A stretch of 64,000 nucleotides of DNA from Patagioenas fasciata (taxonomy: Eukaryota > Chordata > Aves > Columbiformes > Columbidae). The notes below the pieces were generated by a model that worked only from the letters and a program-made list of their open reading frames with translations, searched no databases and had not been told where the DNA came from. This document shows positions 1 through 11,380 of this stretch, in pieces; the first letter of the stretch is position 1, and every line of letters starts with the position of its first letter. Location: NCBI RefSeq assembly GCF_037038585.1, contig NC_092525.1, positions 32,598,367 through 32,662,366 of the forward strand, read 5' to 3'. Made by a program: the position numbers and the translations under genes.

Positions 1-3000
1 TGCTGTAGAACCAATACAACTATGCAAGAGTAACCAGGGTTTTATTCTGGTAATCAGGGTATTGTTATTATGAATAGAAAATAAGTTTCAATTGCAAATC
101 TAGTGACAGTCCTTGGTTACACCTCCTGTATTTCTGTGGCTGACATAAACAGCAGGCAGGTAGTAGGGAGGCCAACAGCTGGACCATTAACTTTTATTAC
201 AGGTGCTGAAGGACAAGGCAGGAGATGCTCAGCCTGATTTGCAGTTTCTAAGATGAGATTGCAGTGGCTGCAAGAGGACGTTTTTAAAAAACTTATAAAC
301 AGGTTCTATTTTATTTGTAAACCACTGAGACTCAATAAACATGGGGCTGCACTCTACTGGTTTACGATGCCACTTTTTAGAGCTGATCCACAATTTAAGC
401 AGAATACTATCTGCAATCTCCAATTTATGTTTTAAAATGACAGGAAATTGTTGCTTTAAAACCCTGGACCCCAGTGTCTCTGTCTGCTGCCGAAACCTGG
501 TGCTGTGGAGGGCCGATGTAGCACTGGGGAGCTCTGCTGGTCCTGCGGCTGCTGGGATGCCTGTGCCGCCCTGAGCTTGCAGGCTGCTCTTCCCACTGCT
601 GTGTCCCAAAGCACATTCTCTGGCAATAAATACCTACAAATTCAAAGCTATTTAAAGTACTTGGAGTGCCTCGTGTGACCAATGCAGGAATAGTATCATC
701 TGCAGAATTATCACAGCTATATCAAAGATGGTGTTGTCTCCAAAAAGATATTACCTCCCTCTCAAAGCGAGGCTGGAGGAAGTACAGCAGAGTTAACCTG
801 ACCATTAATGTAGTGAGATGACCTCACCTGGAGGAAAGTTTGATGTCTTCTTTTTCCTTTTGTTCAGTGAAGAGGAATTTTATCTACTACAAAAACTGAA
901 TAAGATAAAACCAAAGAAGAACACCCCTGGGGGGCCATTTTAACATGAATCTCAACTAGAACTGAAATGCATGTGCCCTTTGCAGAACATACCTAAACTG
1001 TGTTACGGAAGGACATGTTGCTTTGTATCTTTCCTTGACTTTCAGCCTCTCTGTGGAATAAAATGCACTCAGGTGCTTAGTAGCCATTTATCTCCAAGGT
1101 ATTGTCAAAATTCTGGTATTTCCTGATGGTTTGGGACGCTTAAGCATACCTATAATCGACCATTATTTTACAGTCATTAAATAATGACGATACTCTGTGC
1201 CAGATTTGTGCTGGCTATTCTTAACAAAAGTTAAAGTAATTTTCTGGTAGAGCAACATTTAAGGTGCAGTGTAGTATCCGTATCGGTTCCAGAAGTAGCT
1301 GACTTTCTTTGTGATGTCTCAGTTTGCCTCTTTCCAGAGGAAAAAAAAAAAAAGGCAAGAGGGGACGACAAAGCTCAACAGATCTGGTACTGCACTTCCT
1401 CCCTGTACACGGGCAAGAGCTCTTTATATGATTTTCTTATACTAATACAAAAGGCATTTGATGATATATAATAATGGTTTTAATTCTGAAATTCTAGTGA
1501 GCAGCTTAATGCTGTGAGCACAATAAGAAAAAAAACCCTTCTATTGTCAAGAGGAAATTTGTGTTGCTCTAATCTAGTCTCGGTTTCTCAGTGATGCTTG
1601 CAGACAAGGATACAGCCCACGGGAGCACACGCACGCTCTGCGGTGACAACAGCAGGCTGGGGATGGGCTGCATCCAGCGGCCTGTGTGGGAAGGAAGGAG
1701 TGGTAAGCCACGTCCAACTTTTAGCAAAACAGGAATCAAGAAGCCGGAAAGAAGAATTCAGTAAAGATTACTTCAGAGAGCAGTGGCATATGATCTAAGG
1801 TCACAACACATTTACCTTTTTCACTTCAGTTTTCTTCTAAAACCATCTTGTACTTGTCTTTTCTTCACATTTGTGTAATGATGTACAGCTACAGGGCTAA
1901 CTTGTTCACATTTTCCAATCTTATTGTCTTTGGCAAATATGTCTGAAGGGGCTGCAGGGCTGAAAGGACTCCTCAGCCAAAGTCGTTGTGACAAAGTAAT
2001 ATAAATGAGAAGAATCCTGTACACGTGAATGTACTTGGAAGATGCATTGCTTTGGCAAGCTGCAATGTGGCCTTGTGTGCCTGACCTGACTTGGGAAGCT
2101 TTCCATGTCCTTTTGCCTCCTGCATTTTCCCTTTTGTTTGAGTTGCCCAAGTTTATTCTCACTTTTGATTTCAGAATGATTCAGAAGCACCCTGGAGATG
2201 CTCTAGCTAATTCTTGAGCTTCCAGCCAGTGAGACTGAAATTGTGCTTGTAGTGTAAATGGAGACTACTTTCTCTAAAGTGGTCTCCCACTTACATTGCT
2301 GTGCTGTAGATCTAAGGCACAGCGGTGGGTGCTCTATTGTAGTTTTCTAAACTATGTCATCATCTATATTTTGCCTAATAGGTTTTTAAGGAAGTGTATT
2401 GATTTCACTATAGAATGAAAGCGACCTTTACATGCTGCTGTACTTCATGTCACATTGCAATAGCTCCATTGAGTCCCCATAGCCCTGACCCCACATCCAG
2501 CTTGTGAATCAAGAGCTGCACATTTTAGAACCTCACGTTTACCTCTAGTAGGTTGGAGGTTTGAGGGGAAGCCTCAGATATCTAAATGTTCAGCAGCCTT
2601 TTACCCTTTGCACTGGATGAAGGTTCAGTATTGCAAGCAGAGATCCACCTCTGACTCTTCCCTGGGTCATGTGCAAGCGAGACGCAGCTGTGGAGCCCTG
2701 CAAGAAGGCATGGGCAGGCACTGGATGCGTGCTGGTTTCACTGGTCAGTCAGCACCGTGCTGGCTGTCCCCAGATGGGTCACATGGGATCCTTGCCCTGC
2801 GCTTGTGTGATCTGAGCGATGTTCAGGGTGAGTAGAAGTCAGCACCCACACAGAGGTGCCAGTTTGGGGGTTTTCTCATCCTTGCTTCTGTCTGTTCCAC
2901 CTCCAGGGCTGCTGTTATCCAAACATCAGCAAAAAGGATATAACTTATGATGGAGAAACCTTGCTCTTGACCTGTAACTGTCCATGAATGAAGGCATCAT

Positions 3001-3745
3001 CTTTGTGTTAGTTGAAGAGATGGAGGAGCCAGCATGCACCCCTGCGACAGACCAGCAAGGGCACATGATCTCCCAGTCTGCTCATTGTGGTTTTCAGACT
3101 CTACTGAATGCCTGTATGTGCTCAGAAACCTGGTCACATCAATTCATTCCTATCTGACACCAGCATCTCTTCTTTTTTGGGATGACCTCAGAGACAGGTT
3201 GGAAAAACCCCTAAAATTGTGACTTTCACATGCTGTTCCTGTTACATGTTACTGAATAACACAACAACCATCCTCAAGGCTACTGCACATGGACTTATTT
3301 GTCTTAGTGTAACTATCAATGTAAAGATGGATTGTCAGCATAACATATATATGAAGGAAGCCTAGCAATAATGAAGGACCTTCAATTTGAAACAGCACCC
3401 TGCAGAGTTTCAAGATAAACTGGAGGCAGTTTCCTACCCCTCCACCAGCTAAGAAATATATATCTATATGCATATGTAGATGTATATACTAAACTAAATG
3501 GGAAAGAAATTGAGATCATATTGAACAAACACATAAACTGTGAGAGAGAATCCAAATTCATGGCATTAGTTCTGCAATACCAGCTCATCAGCAGTTAATT
3601 CAAACATTTTGCCTGATCCCAGAAATTAAACAACAAGGAGACAAAATCCACCCTAATCTACTATGAGTTACTGAGGGTTAAAAGTTTGGAACTGTCTTGG
3701 AGCCTACTAGATCAGAAATGTTGACCTGTGGCTGATAGGTACTGA
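1..3745. other. Non-coding AT-rich stretch, no gene seen
   Basis: Short ORFs on both strands overlap one another and show no protein-family motif. A poly-A run of about 14 lies near 1340. A good-looking splice donor follows a short plus-strand ORF near 2829, but there is no convincing acceptor. I see no repeat family, RNA gene or exon that I can defend here. Confidence 0.6.
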
Positions 3746-3750
3746 GTACC
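3746..3750. repeat. Target-site duplication, left copy (gtacc)
   Basis: The five bases gtacc lie directly before the LTR that starts at 3751 and recur exactly at 4089-4093 directly after it. An exact 5-bp duplication is the footprint of retroviral integration. Confidence 0.88.
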
Positions 3751-4088
3751 TGTCGTGGTTGAGACAGACAAACGACATGGACCAAGTTCTTCCAGGATGA
3801 AAGTAGTAGATGCCATTTATTGCCACAAGTGCATTTTTATACAGTTTTACCAATTCATGGGCCTCTTCACTATTGGTTACAAGTTACAGCAGTAACATCT
3901 CATTGGCTAATTTTGCTATCATCAGTGTTACTCTTCTACTCCCTTCTCTCTCACGGGTACATCCTTAACATCTCCGGATACTCCTTTACTCCCATCTTTC
4001 TCACGGGTAGGCCTTCATATCTTCAAGGCTAATTTCTGTTCCCACGCCCTCCGTCAGGGAATCCACGGACCCACCGTAGTCCCCCACA
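3751..4088 (-). mobile_element. Solo LTR of an endogenous retrovirus (LTR A, 338 bp)
   Basis: The element begins TGTCG and ends CCACA, giving the TG...CA ends of an LTR, and is bounded by an exact gtacc duplication. Regulatory signals read on the minus strand. CCAAT-type motifs (ATTGG on the plus strand) lie near 3871 and 3902. A TATAAAA-like box is at 3834-3841. An AATAAA polyadenylation signal is at 3816-3821, at the expected spacing downstream of the TATA box. The U3 part holds an imperfect 50-bp tandem duplication at 3928-4027. No gag, pol or env remains, so this is a solo LTR left by LTR-LTR recombination. Five-bp duplications fit class III/ERVL-type elements better than 4-bp class I or 6-bp avian alpha/beta types. 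The family name is not assigned. Confidence 0.9.
3928..4027 (-). repeat. 50-bp tandem duplication inside LTR A U3
   Basis: Two imperfect copies (about 3928-3977 and 3978-4027) share the core tcacgggta exactly 50 bp apart (3951 and 4001), each preceded by a pyrimidine-rich tactcc run. Tandem U3 duplications often are enhancer repeats in retroviral LTRs. That role is inferred here, not shown. Confidence 0.75.
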
Positions 4089-4093
4089 GTACC
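4089..4093. repeat. Target-site duplication, right copy (gtacc)
   Basis: Exact match to 3746-3750 directly after the CA end of LTR A. Confidence 0.88.
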
Positions 4094-5562
4094 TTAAGGG
4101 TTTGGTATGGAAAAGACCTGGACATTTAGTCAGCCAGTTGACAGGTATATCAACTAATTTGATTATTGATAGAAAAGTCAGCATTAACACAAAACCATGT
4201 GTAAATGTTTTTCAAGTAACAAAGTTCACCATTTTTCTCTCTGTTGTGGATTTGCCTAGAAATATATTTTTTTCCCAATTTTCATGTGTTAGAACTAGTC
4301 ACTATTCCTTTCCTTGCCTGACTATAACCAACTCTACCTCTTGCTATCACCATAGTCCAAGCTAGCAAGAAAATCATTTATGTTGATTCCTCTATGGTAC
4401 AAAATACATGTTTTGAGAATTAGTGGGATTGTATTTAAAATCCTACAACTGAGGTAGGGTCTTACCCTAGCAATTCTGGGAGTAGTTTAACACAAATGAA
4501 ATGCAGTGTGGGACAATGTTTTCACTTCTGCTCTGAGCTTAGTGAAAATGACCTGGAATATCAAGGGCTGAATAACTGCTGACAAAACAACTGGATCTTC
4601 TGTTGAAGAGGAACTGGCAAAGTCTGGCATTTTTCAAGGCCAATTTTGTTACCTGACATTCTGCCAAAAAGGAGCTGCGAGTGATGAGGTTAAGGGCTCA
4701 TTCAACGGCTGTGAAATCAGCATCAAACAAACAGCCACAGGGAGTGCCAGGCCATGTTCAATCCATTGCCTGAAGTCTCCTAATATTAGGATTACTCTTG
4801 ACAGGTAGAGCAAAGGCTTCTGCTGGCCTAGGCACGCAGGATGAGCAACACAAAACAACTCACTACAAAGCACAGGGATAGTGATGCAGTGGCAGAAGCT
4901 GCTTGTGAGCCTTAGCTACCTTTAATGCCTCTATGTCTTAATTTTCTTTTGTTTGAATCCTTCTTCCCCTCATGAAGAAAAGCCAGTTAAGACAGTCAAA
5001 AGCCTTTTCTGAACCCTGAACAAAACAGCAGAATCAGCTACTTTAATCCAGCATGTAAGTATTACAAATCTGTCAACTGTATAAACAGAAAAAAAATTTC
5101 CAACTTCCTGTTGGCTTTATGACTTATGGGTTACAGTAAGTAAATTGTTCCACCTAATTGCAATGACTTTAACCAAAATTGTGATTATAGCAATTTAAAA
5201 AGTTTTCTTCCACAGCCGATCAATTTGCCTGATGGCCAGGTTAATTTGATCACACTTGCTAATTTGAATCACATTTCATACAAGGATGATGAGAAGGCCT
5301 CCATAAGTGCAAAGATTGTAAATATACAACTAATACTCCATTAACAATTTATTCAGGCAAACCGCCTTCAGGTGCTGAGCTGTGACTTCAACTGCACATT
5401 CACGATTGCTCTAAGAGTGCTGGTATTCTTTCCAGAAAAACGAGTCTTTGCACACCTTCAACTGTCTGTATTCCAGGTGAACCAGCTGAGGTTGCCAAGG
5501 GTGCTGAGTTACAGGCAGACTGGATCCCAAGGCAAGTAGCATCCTGTGGAGCAGCAGAATAT
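4094..5562. other. Non-coding stretch between two LTRs
   Basis: No gene is visible. The part around 5150-5300 is rich in TAATT, CAATT and TTGATCA words and has few repeats, which is the look of a conserved non-coding block. There is no supporting alignment. Confidence 0.5.
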
Positions 5563-5567
5563 GTTAG
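5563..5567. repeat. Target-site duplication, left copy (gttag)
   Basis: gttag directly precedes the TG of LTR B and is repeated exactly at 6229-6233. Confidence 0.88.
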
Positions 5568-6228
5568 TGTCGAGGGTTAGGATTGCGGGGTGACAATCAA
5601 ACCCTGGCAGATGTATTGTTAACCTCCTCTCCCCCCCCACTTCCCCCTTTTTGCCCCTCCCTCTCCCCCCTTCCCACTCAGGACAGGCGATCGGGAGGGA
5701 AAGAAGGACAGAGAGAAGAGAGTTGGAAAAGTTAAAGATATTTTACTAATGCTACTAATAAGAATAGAGAAAATAATACAAAATATACAAAACCAATCTT
5801 GAAAGTCTCAGCAACTGCAGAGCCAGCACCCAAAGTCCTGGATTAGACTCTGTAGCCAACCGGAGCTGGATTCAGTCTCTCACTAGGCCTCGGTTCGCAG
5901 GGACGACCAGCAAGGTCCTCTCCTAATGTCGGCCATGAGGAAAAAGGGAAAAAGGGAAAAAGGGCCGAGATCCTCGTGATCTCCCACTTTCATATGAAGT
6001 ATTCACGTGAATGGAATGTTATACACCATTGGTCAGTCTCTCGGACATCAGTTTCTCGTTGTCCCTCTCGCGAGATGTCCATCCGTGCTTATCAATTAGT
6101 TTGCATTCCATTGCTAGGTTTAACCAAAACATGTGTCTGGTTCTCCAGGAAAATGCAGCTAACATGAAGGCTTTAGCTGACAGGCAAATTCACTAAAAAA
6201 GAAACTGTTTTTTAACAAAACCAGGACA
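5568..6228 (-). mobile_element. Solo LTR, avian ERVL-like (LTR B, 661 bp)
   Basis: The element starts TGTCGAGGG and ends AACCAGGACA. It has TG...CA ends and an exact 5-bp duplication, gttag. The terminal AACCAGGACA and the C-rich block just inside the other end resemble the common avian ERVL LTRs whose sense strand starts TGTCCTGGTTT, so the sense strand here is minus. On that strand a CCAAT motif and a TATAA lie close together (plus 6018-6035). A pyrimidine tract (plus 5623-5677) lies near the 3' end, and three copies of an 8-bp A/G unit sit at about 5940-5963. No internal retroviral genes remain. The family placement is from recognised layout, not a database match. Confidence 0.9.
5623..5677. 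repeat. Homopyrimidine tract in LTR B
   Basis: About 55 bases that are almost all C and T, including an 8-C run. On the minus strand this is a G-rich tract near the 3' end of the LTR. Confidence 0.8.
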
Positions 6229-6233
6229 GTTAG
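6229..6233. repeat. Target-site duplication, right copy (gttag)
   Basis: Exact copy of 5563-5567 directly after the CA end of LTR B. Confidence 0.88.
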
Positions 6234-8321
6234 TTATCCAAATGGCTGGGCCATTATTTAAAAGAAAGTGGAAGATGGATCATTCTTTGACTGTCCAGAC
6301 ACAGTACTTGCCCCAGCCATGTAGAAACAGTTGGATTTAAGTCTTTATCTGCACTGCACAGGTGCGATAAAGTTGCCACACATGTAGATGTGCCTGGACT
6401 AGTTTTCATCTGTGAAGCAATTGCAATGAGAAGCTTAGGGCTTGCTATTTGCTCTGCAGTGTATGGGTTTTATCTACTCAGTGTAGCATAGTTAGCTCCG
6501 TAAGGTCTGACATATAGCTGGGATGAACTGCAGTGGTTACTGGTGATGATTTCATAGTGGTAACTGGCAATGCTGTTTTTTCTGTATGTGTGTGTAATTG
6601 TTCAAACTGTGCTGATTATTGTTTCATAGAGACAGGGTGTGTTGTTTTCTTATCTGTCCAGTTCCCTTCATGGTGATCACTTTATTAGGGCAAGTAGGCA
6701 AAGCATGTCCTTATACACATACTGACTGTCATAAAATTGACACCTAAAAAAGTCAGGTCTGGGTACAAATACACGTACATACACATAAATATACAGAAGA
6801 ATTACCAAAAGGCTACAGTGAGCAGGACAATAATAGTCCTACTCTAGTCCACTTGGCCTCTAGAAGCCAAAATTGAAAAGACTTGAAAATTGAGTAAAGA
6901 ATCATGAGGTGATGTGGTTTCCTTGGTCCACTAAAGCAAAAAGCAGCTTGTGTTTTTTAGGAGAAGGAGCAAGCAAAGAGTGAGGCAACTTTGGGGTGAT
7001 AGCTTAGTGTTTTTCGATTAGCTGAATCTCACTCTGGCTCATGCATTCGTAACATTCAGAGTTTCACTTGAACTCTGTGCACACAAAAGAATCTGCTAAG
7101 GACAGTGGGAAATAACATATGGATTGAGAAAAGTAATAAATAAGGTGTAATGCATTTATTCTGGATCCATCCATTCTGCCTACCCACATACCTAAAGCAC
7201 ATATCACTGCAGTAGCTTAGCATCATGTCTTATCCCTGGCATGTTCATGTTTATGTATTTTTGTTCTGTGAAAAAATGAGGCAAATTACAGCGTTTCTTT
7301 ACATTCCACATATGTTGTGTGTTATTTATTCATTCTTTTCTGCTCTTACCTCTAAGAAGTATTTCAAATCATCTTGACATCTCATCTATATACAAAAGCT
7401 AAGAAATTTTGCATTTCCACCAGTTTTACAACCTAACAAAAAACATTTCTTTTTTTTCAAATTTCTGTCATGTAAGGAAGTATTTTTGCTCATGCAAACC
7501 AAGTTTTTGCTTCACGAAACTGGGAGCTGCTTATATCCCTGTTGAGGCAATTGTGTAGGGTCAAAGGTTAAATTTAGATTCTTCTGTGGCTGATTCTGTT
7601 ATCAAGTTAAGTTGCAGAATGATATTACCCAGCCTAGCAAGGAGAGTGGCCAAAAGGGCAGCAGAAGGACAGAGACAGTGATCATTCCTGAAGTCTAGCT
7701 AAGTGGGCTGAAGAAAGGCTTTGGTTCAGGATGGAGGAGAGAGTGGACAGACTGCTGCCTGACTCCTCTGAGGTTCAGGTGCTGGCTCCTCCAGCCTCAG
7801 TGCAGAACTGGGGTAGGTCTGTGTTTTACCACATATGTTTTTTATGATGCAGAAGAGGGAAGATGGTTTTAGAGGCCTTGAAAGAGGCACAGCCAAAGCA
7901 GCATCTAAGAAACTTCCTGGTCTTTTACCCCAATGCATGCTTAGAGACTTTAGCACTGTGTTTCTGAGACCATACAGAGGATACATGAGTGCTGCCTTTC
8001 TCCCACATGGCTCCAGGTTTCATCATCTGCCCAAAGAATGTGACTGAAGTACTGTTGTTCTTTAAATAGCTTTTTTTTTGGGGCTGATCAACGTTTCATG
8101 GCTTGATTTAATGTTCCATCCTGCCTTGCCCTGCCTGGCATGCAGAGCAAAAAGAATGTCTCCAGCACCAGTTATACAAAAGTGTAATGGTTTGGTGGAT
8201 CTAGGTCAAATCAAGCAGCCAACACACTTCTTGAATACCTGGGACACGGAGCAGGGTCTTGGTGCCCTCTGTCACAGTCATTCTTGGCTGCTTGCCCCAC
8301 ATGCCGTGGCCAGAAGATTGA
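6234..8321. other. Non-coding stretch, no gene seen
   Basis: AT-rich DNA with no dense repeats. A short plus-strand ORF at 7835-8047 has no family resemblance and no convincing splice frame. Nothing else is supported. Confidence 0.55.
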
Positions 8322-8381
8322 TGAAAGCCCACTGAAGTCTGTGGGCAGTTTCAGGATGCTTTTGGATTGAGCTATCAGGCC
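8322..8381 (+). repeat. Old interspersed repeat fragment (amniote type)
   Basis: The segment reads aaagcccactgaagt, then about 30 bases, then ttggattgagctatcaggcc. This matches from memory the style of an ancient amniote repeat with inverted halves around 'cattgaagtcaatgg' and 'ggatcaggcc'. It is heavily diverged and I do not assign a family name. Confidence 0.45.
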
Positions 8382-10740
8382 TTTGGAGAGCAGAACCGTG
8401 GCCTTGTCCAGCTGACGCCAGGTCACGTTATGTGTTGTCTGATGGAGAGAAACATCACTGCCCTGAAACGTGAGGAGAGAGGGAGGATGTGAAAGCAATG
8501 GTAATTCCAATTTCTGCCTCTAGTCAGACAGGTGAGAAACGAAATTGAAAGGAGCTGCACAAGGTGGAGAGCTTGCAGTGGTGTGTGTTTGTTGTTGTTG
8601 TTTGGTTTTTAGTTTTGTTTTGTAAGAGAGAGACTGACAGATTCAAGCTCTGGGTGTGATGGAGGAGCTGAATTTTCCTAAGGCAGGCAATGGTGAATTA
8701 CAGGACCTGATTTTTTAGAGAGGAGGAAGAAGGTGGGCTGCTCAGCACTGCGGGAAAGCTAGAGCCTTGTCTGATGTCTCACAGTAAGACACAAGAAAGA
8801 GAAGTCTGTGGAGGCTTTTTTTTTCAGCTGATCACTGGTGAGCAGTCAGGTCATTTCTAATTAGTACTTGTCAAATTAAACCAACTTAACCGACCAAGGT
8901 GGGAGGTATTATATCGGAAACTGGGATGTCATTCAGGGCTTTAATTTTCCAGCCCAACTACAAGGCTCTCCTGTGTTCTGCCACCCTTACCAGACCTTTA
9001 CATGCTTTAAAAGAAAATGAGACTTCATACATGAGCACACAGAAAAGGCCTGACTCTGGCCTGCCTCGCTCCGAGGGTAACTTCCTGGCTCGATGCTTGG
9101 CATGAATAGGTCCTGCTCAGTAAGTCCCTTTGTGGTGTTGTGCTCCCTGTTTGTGCATATTGATAAGTGTGGGGCAGACTACAATTCTTTATTTATTCTA
9201 TAGGTGTAAGAAGGGTAATTCTAAATTTTGACTCTTCTGCAGTGTTCAGCGGAAGTGACAGGAGCTGGTAGCTGATATCACGGCATTTCGGAAGTGAGAC
9301 TGAAGAATGTTATGTATCCTCAGTGTACCATATTTCACATTTTTTAAGTGTTTAATGTTGTGTAAAATTTCACTCATAGAAACTTTTCATAAGGTATCTA
9401 AAAAAAAGCGTGAAGTAAGATTAGCAATTTGCACCTTTTAAAAAATGAACAGTACTCTTGTTGTTTTGATATACAGCTCCATTATCAATTTACATCTTTA
9501 AAGAGGTGTAACCTTCCTCTGATATCTTCTGCTCTCTTTTAGTTAGCTGAAAAGACTCAGTTTTACTTTGCCTGTATTGTACTTTCCTATGCACAGTTAA
9601 AGCAAGATTTTTCAAGAACTGGAGTGTGATTCAGCTTATTGTAGCCTAGGCTATCAGAGTTGACTGGTAATCTTGCCGAAGAGTAGCCCTGCAGGTTATT
9701 AAAGAATAAAAAAATCAGTTTCTGAGAATATATCAACAAAAATTTCTTCATGCTTGAGCAGTCACATACCCATAACCTTCTTATTTATCAAACTGGCTCC
9801 AGGGAATAGCACAACCTTCAGCCTGCTATTGTACAATGAACTGTGCCTGTTGGCAGAGCAATCTTGACTGATAATTCCCATCTTCCAGCCTGCCTTACCC
9901 AATCTGTTCAAAATGACTTACCCCAGCTATAGCACCCAAGGAGGCACCTTCTACTACAAGGTCCAGTTGTCAGAGGTCAGTCCATTTAGACTATTCTCCA
10001 GCATTCTGGTATGTCTGGGAGGCCTTAGATTTATGGACCCCACACAAATTTGTTGCAATGTAAATATAATAAACAGGGCCATGCTGTTAAACATTTGTAA
10101 ACAATTCCTTTAGCTGGAAGATGCTTGCAGCCTTTTATGGCAATGGTTTTATTCTTAACTGTGAAACTGAAATCTTATCTTTGTTTCTTTTCCTGTTGAA
10201 TTCCCTCACAAATATTTGGAGTAAACTTGTTATCAGACAAAAAAGTAGCTACAAGTTGCCAGTATTTCATACTGTTTTTTTCTTCCCCTTAATTAATAAC
10301 AATTAACACATGGATGGTGAGGTTCGCAAATTAGCTTACCTCTGGGCTTCCACACAGGCTGAAGTGTGGCACACACTGCAAGGCACTGTGGCAGGCCAGA
10401 CTTAAACATTCTGAGGGAGCTGTTCTTGCCCATCTCTCAAAGAAGAACTGTTCTCTGGCATTAGGGGAGGACAGTGAACCTGAAGATGACAGTCTGGCTG
10501 TTCACAGTATAAATCAAGGTTCTGGAGAATAATTCTTGATATGTCTTGGCCCAGACCTTGCTGAAATCTTGAGGACTTTCATGGCCTTTAGGCCTCATCA
10601 GTGAAGTTAGCCTTTGGTTTTAAAGACGGCTTGTCTCTGAGGTGGTTCCAGAAGGTATATGAAGCTTGGTTTCTTTGGCTGGATGAAACGGGAACCCAAA
10701 GAAAAGTAAAAGCATGAAACTATTGATCATTGACACTTCA
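8382..10740. other. Non-coding stretch, no gene seen
   Basis: A GT/T-rich low-complexity patch lies near 8580-8625. The rest shows no repeat family or exon that I can support. Confidence 0.55.
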
Positions 10741-10803
10741 GACTGAGGATTTTATAAGTTTAATGATACATCTTCCCAATTTATACATGGAAGTCACACA
10801 AAG
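10741..10803 (+). repeat. Dispersed direct repeat, copy 1
   Basis: Matches 11310-11380 in the same orientation. The last 30 bases (10773-10802) agree at 27 of 30 positions with 11351-11380, and weaker similarity extends about 40 bases upstream. Outside this the two flanks diverge. Confidence 0.65.
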
Positions 10804-11309
10804 CAATATTCAGTAAGAGATGCATCCAATGTAAGTGTCAAACAGTAGGACTTTTTCTCCTTTAAATGTAGAACTCTTTATGGAAACTGAACTACAAAAT
10901 TATTGCTAAGTTCTTGTCAAATCTGCTAGCAATTGATTATATGGGGGAAAGCATGGTACATCATCTATCTGCTCTCTGCATGGGGGAATGATTAGGTCCT
11001 TTTGATCATTGGCAGGGATATATTAGGTTTCAAAATGAATCCACTCCTCGAGCTTTTAAAGAAGAGAACAGTCACTCCTGACTGAATGTTGGTGTGCATA
11101 GGAAGATCACAAATGTGAAATACACGGCTGCAGCACAAAAATATTTGAAAAACCAAAATCTTGGGTTTAGTCTCAGCTTGATTTATCTTTGTGCTGCAGG
11201 CAGGAGAGATGTCCCCAGTGGCAATGTTCTTTAGTGGCTTACATGGCCTCTGCACTGGTGAAAGTGTTGTCCTTGAAATCACCAAGGAATATCTTTATTT
11301 CAATTTCAG

Positions 11310-11380
11310 CTTGAGGTTATCATTATAGTATGTTTTAAAGATACATTTAATTCCCAGTTCATACATGGAAGTCATACAAA
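11310..11380 (+). repeat. Dispersed direct repeat, copy 2
   Basis: Second copy of the 10741-10803 segment, about 570 bp downstream. It is either two insertions of one unrecognised repeat family or an old segmental duplication. Confidence 0.65.

Noticed and set aside
3751-6228. Single provirus bounded by the two LTRs
   Set aside because: The two LTRs differ in sequence and length, each has its own 5-bp duplication, and no gag/pol/env lies between them, so they are independent solo LTRs.
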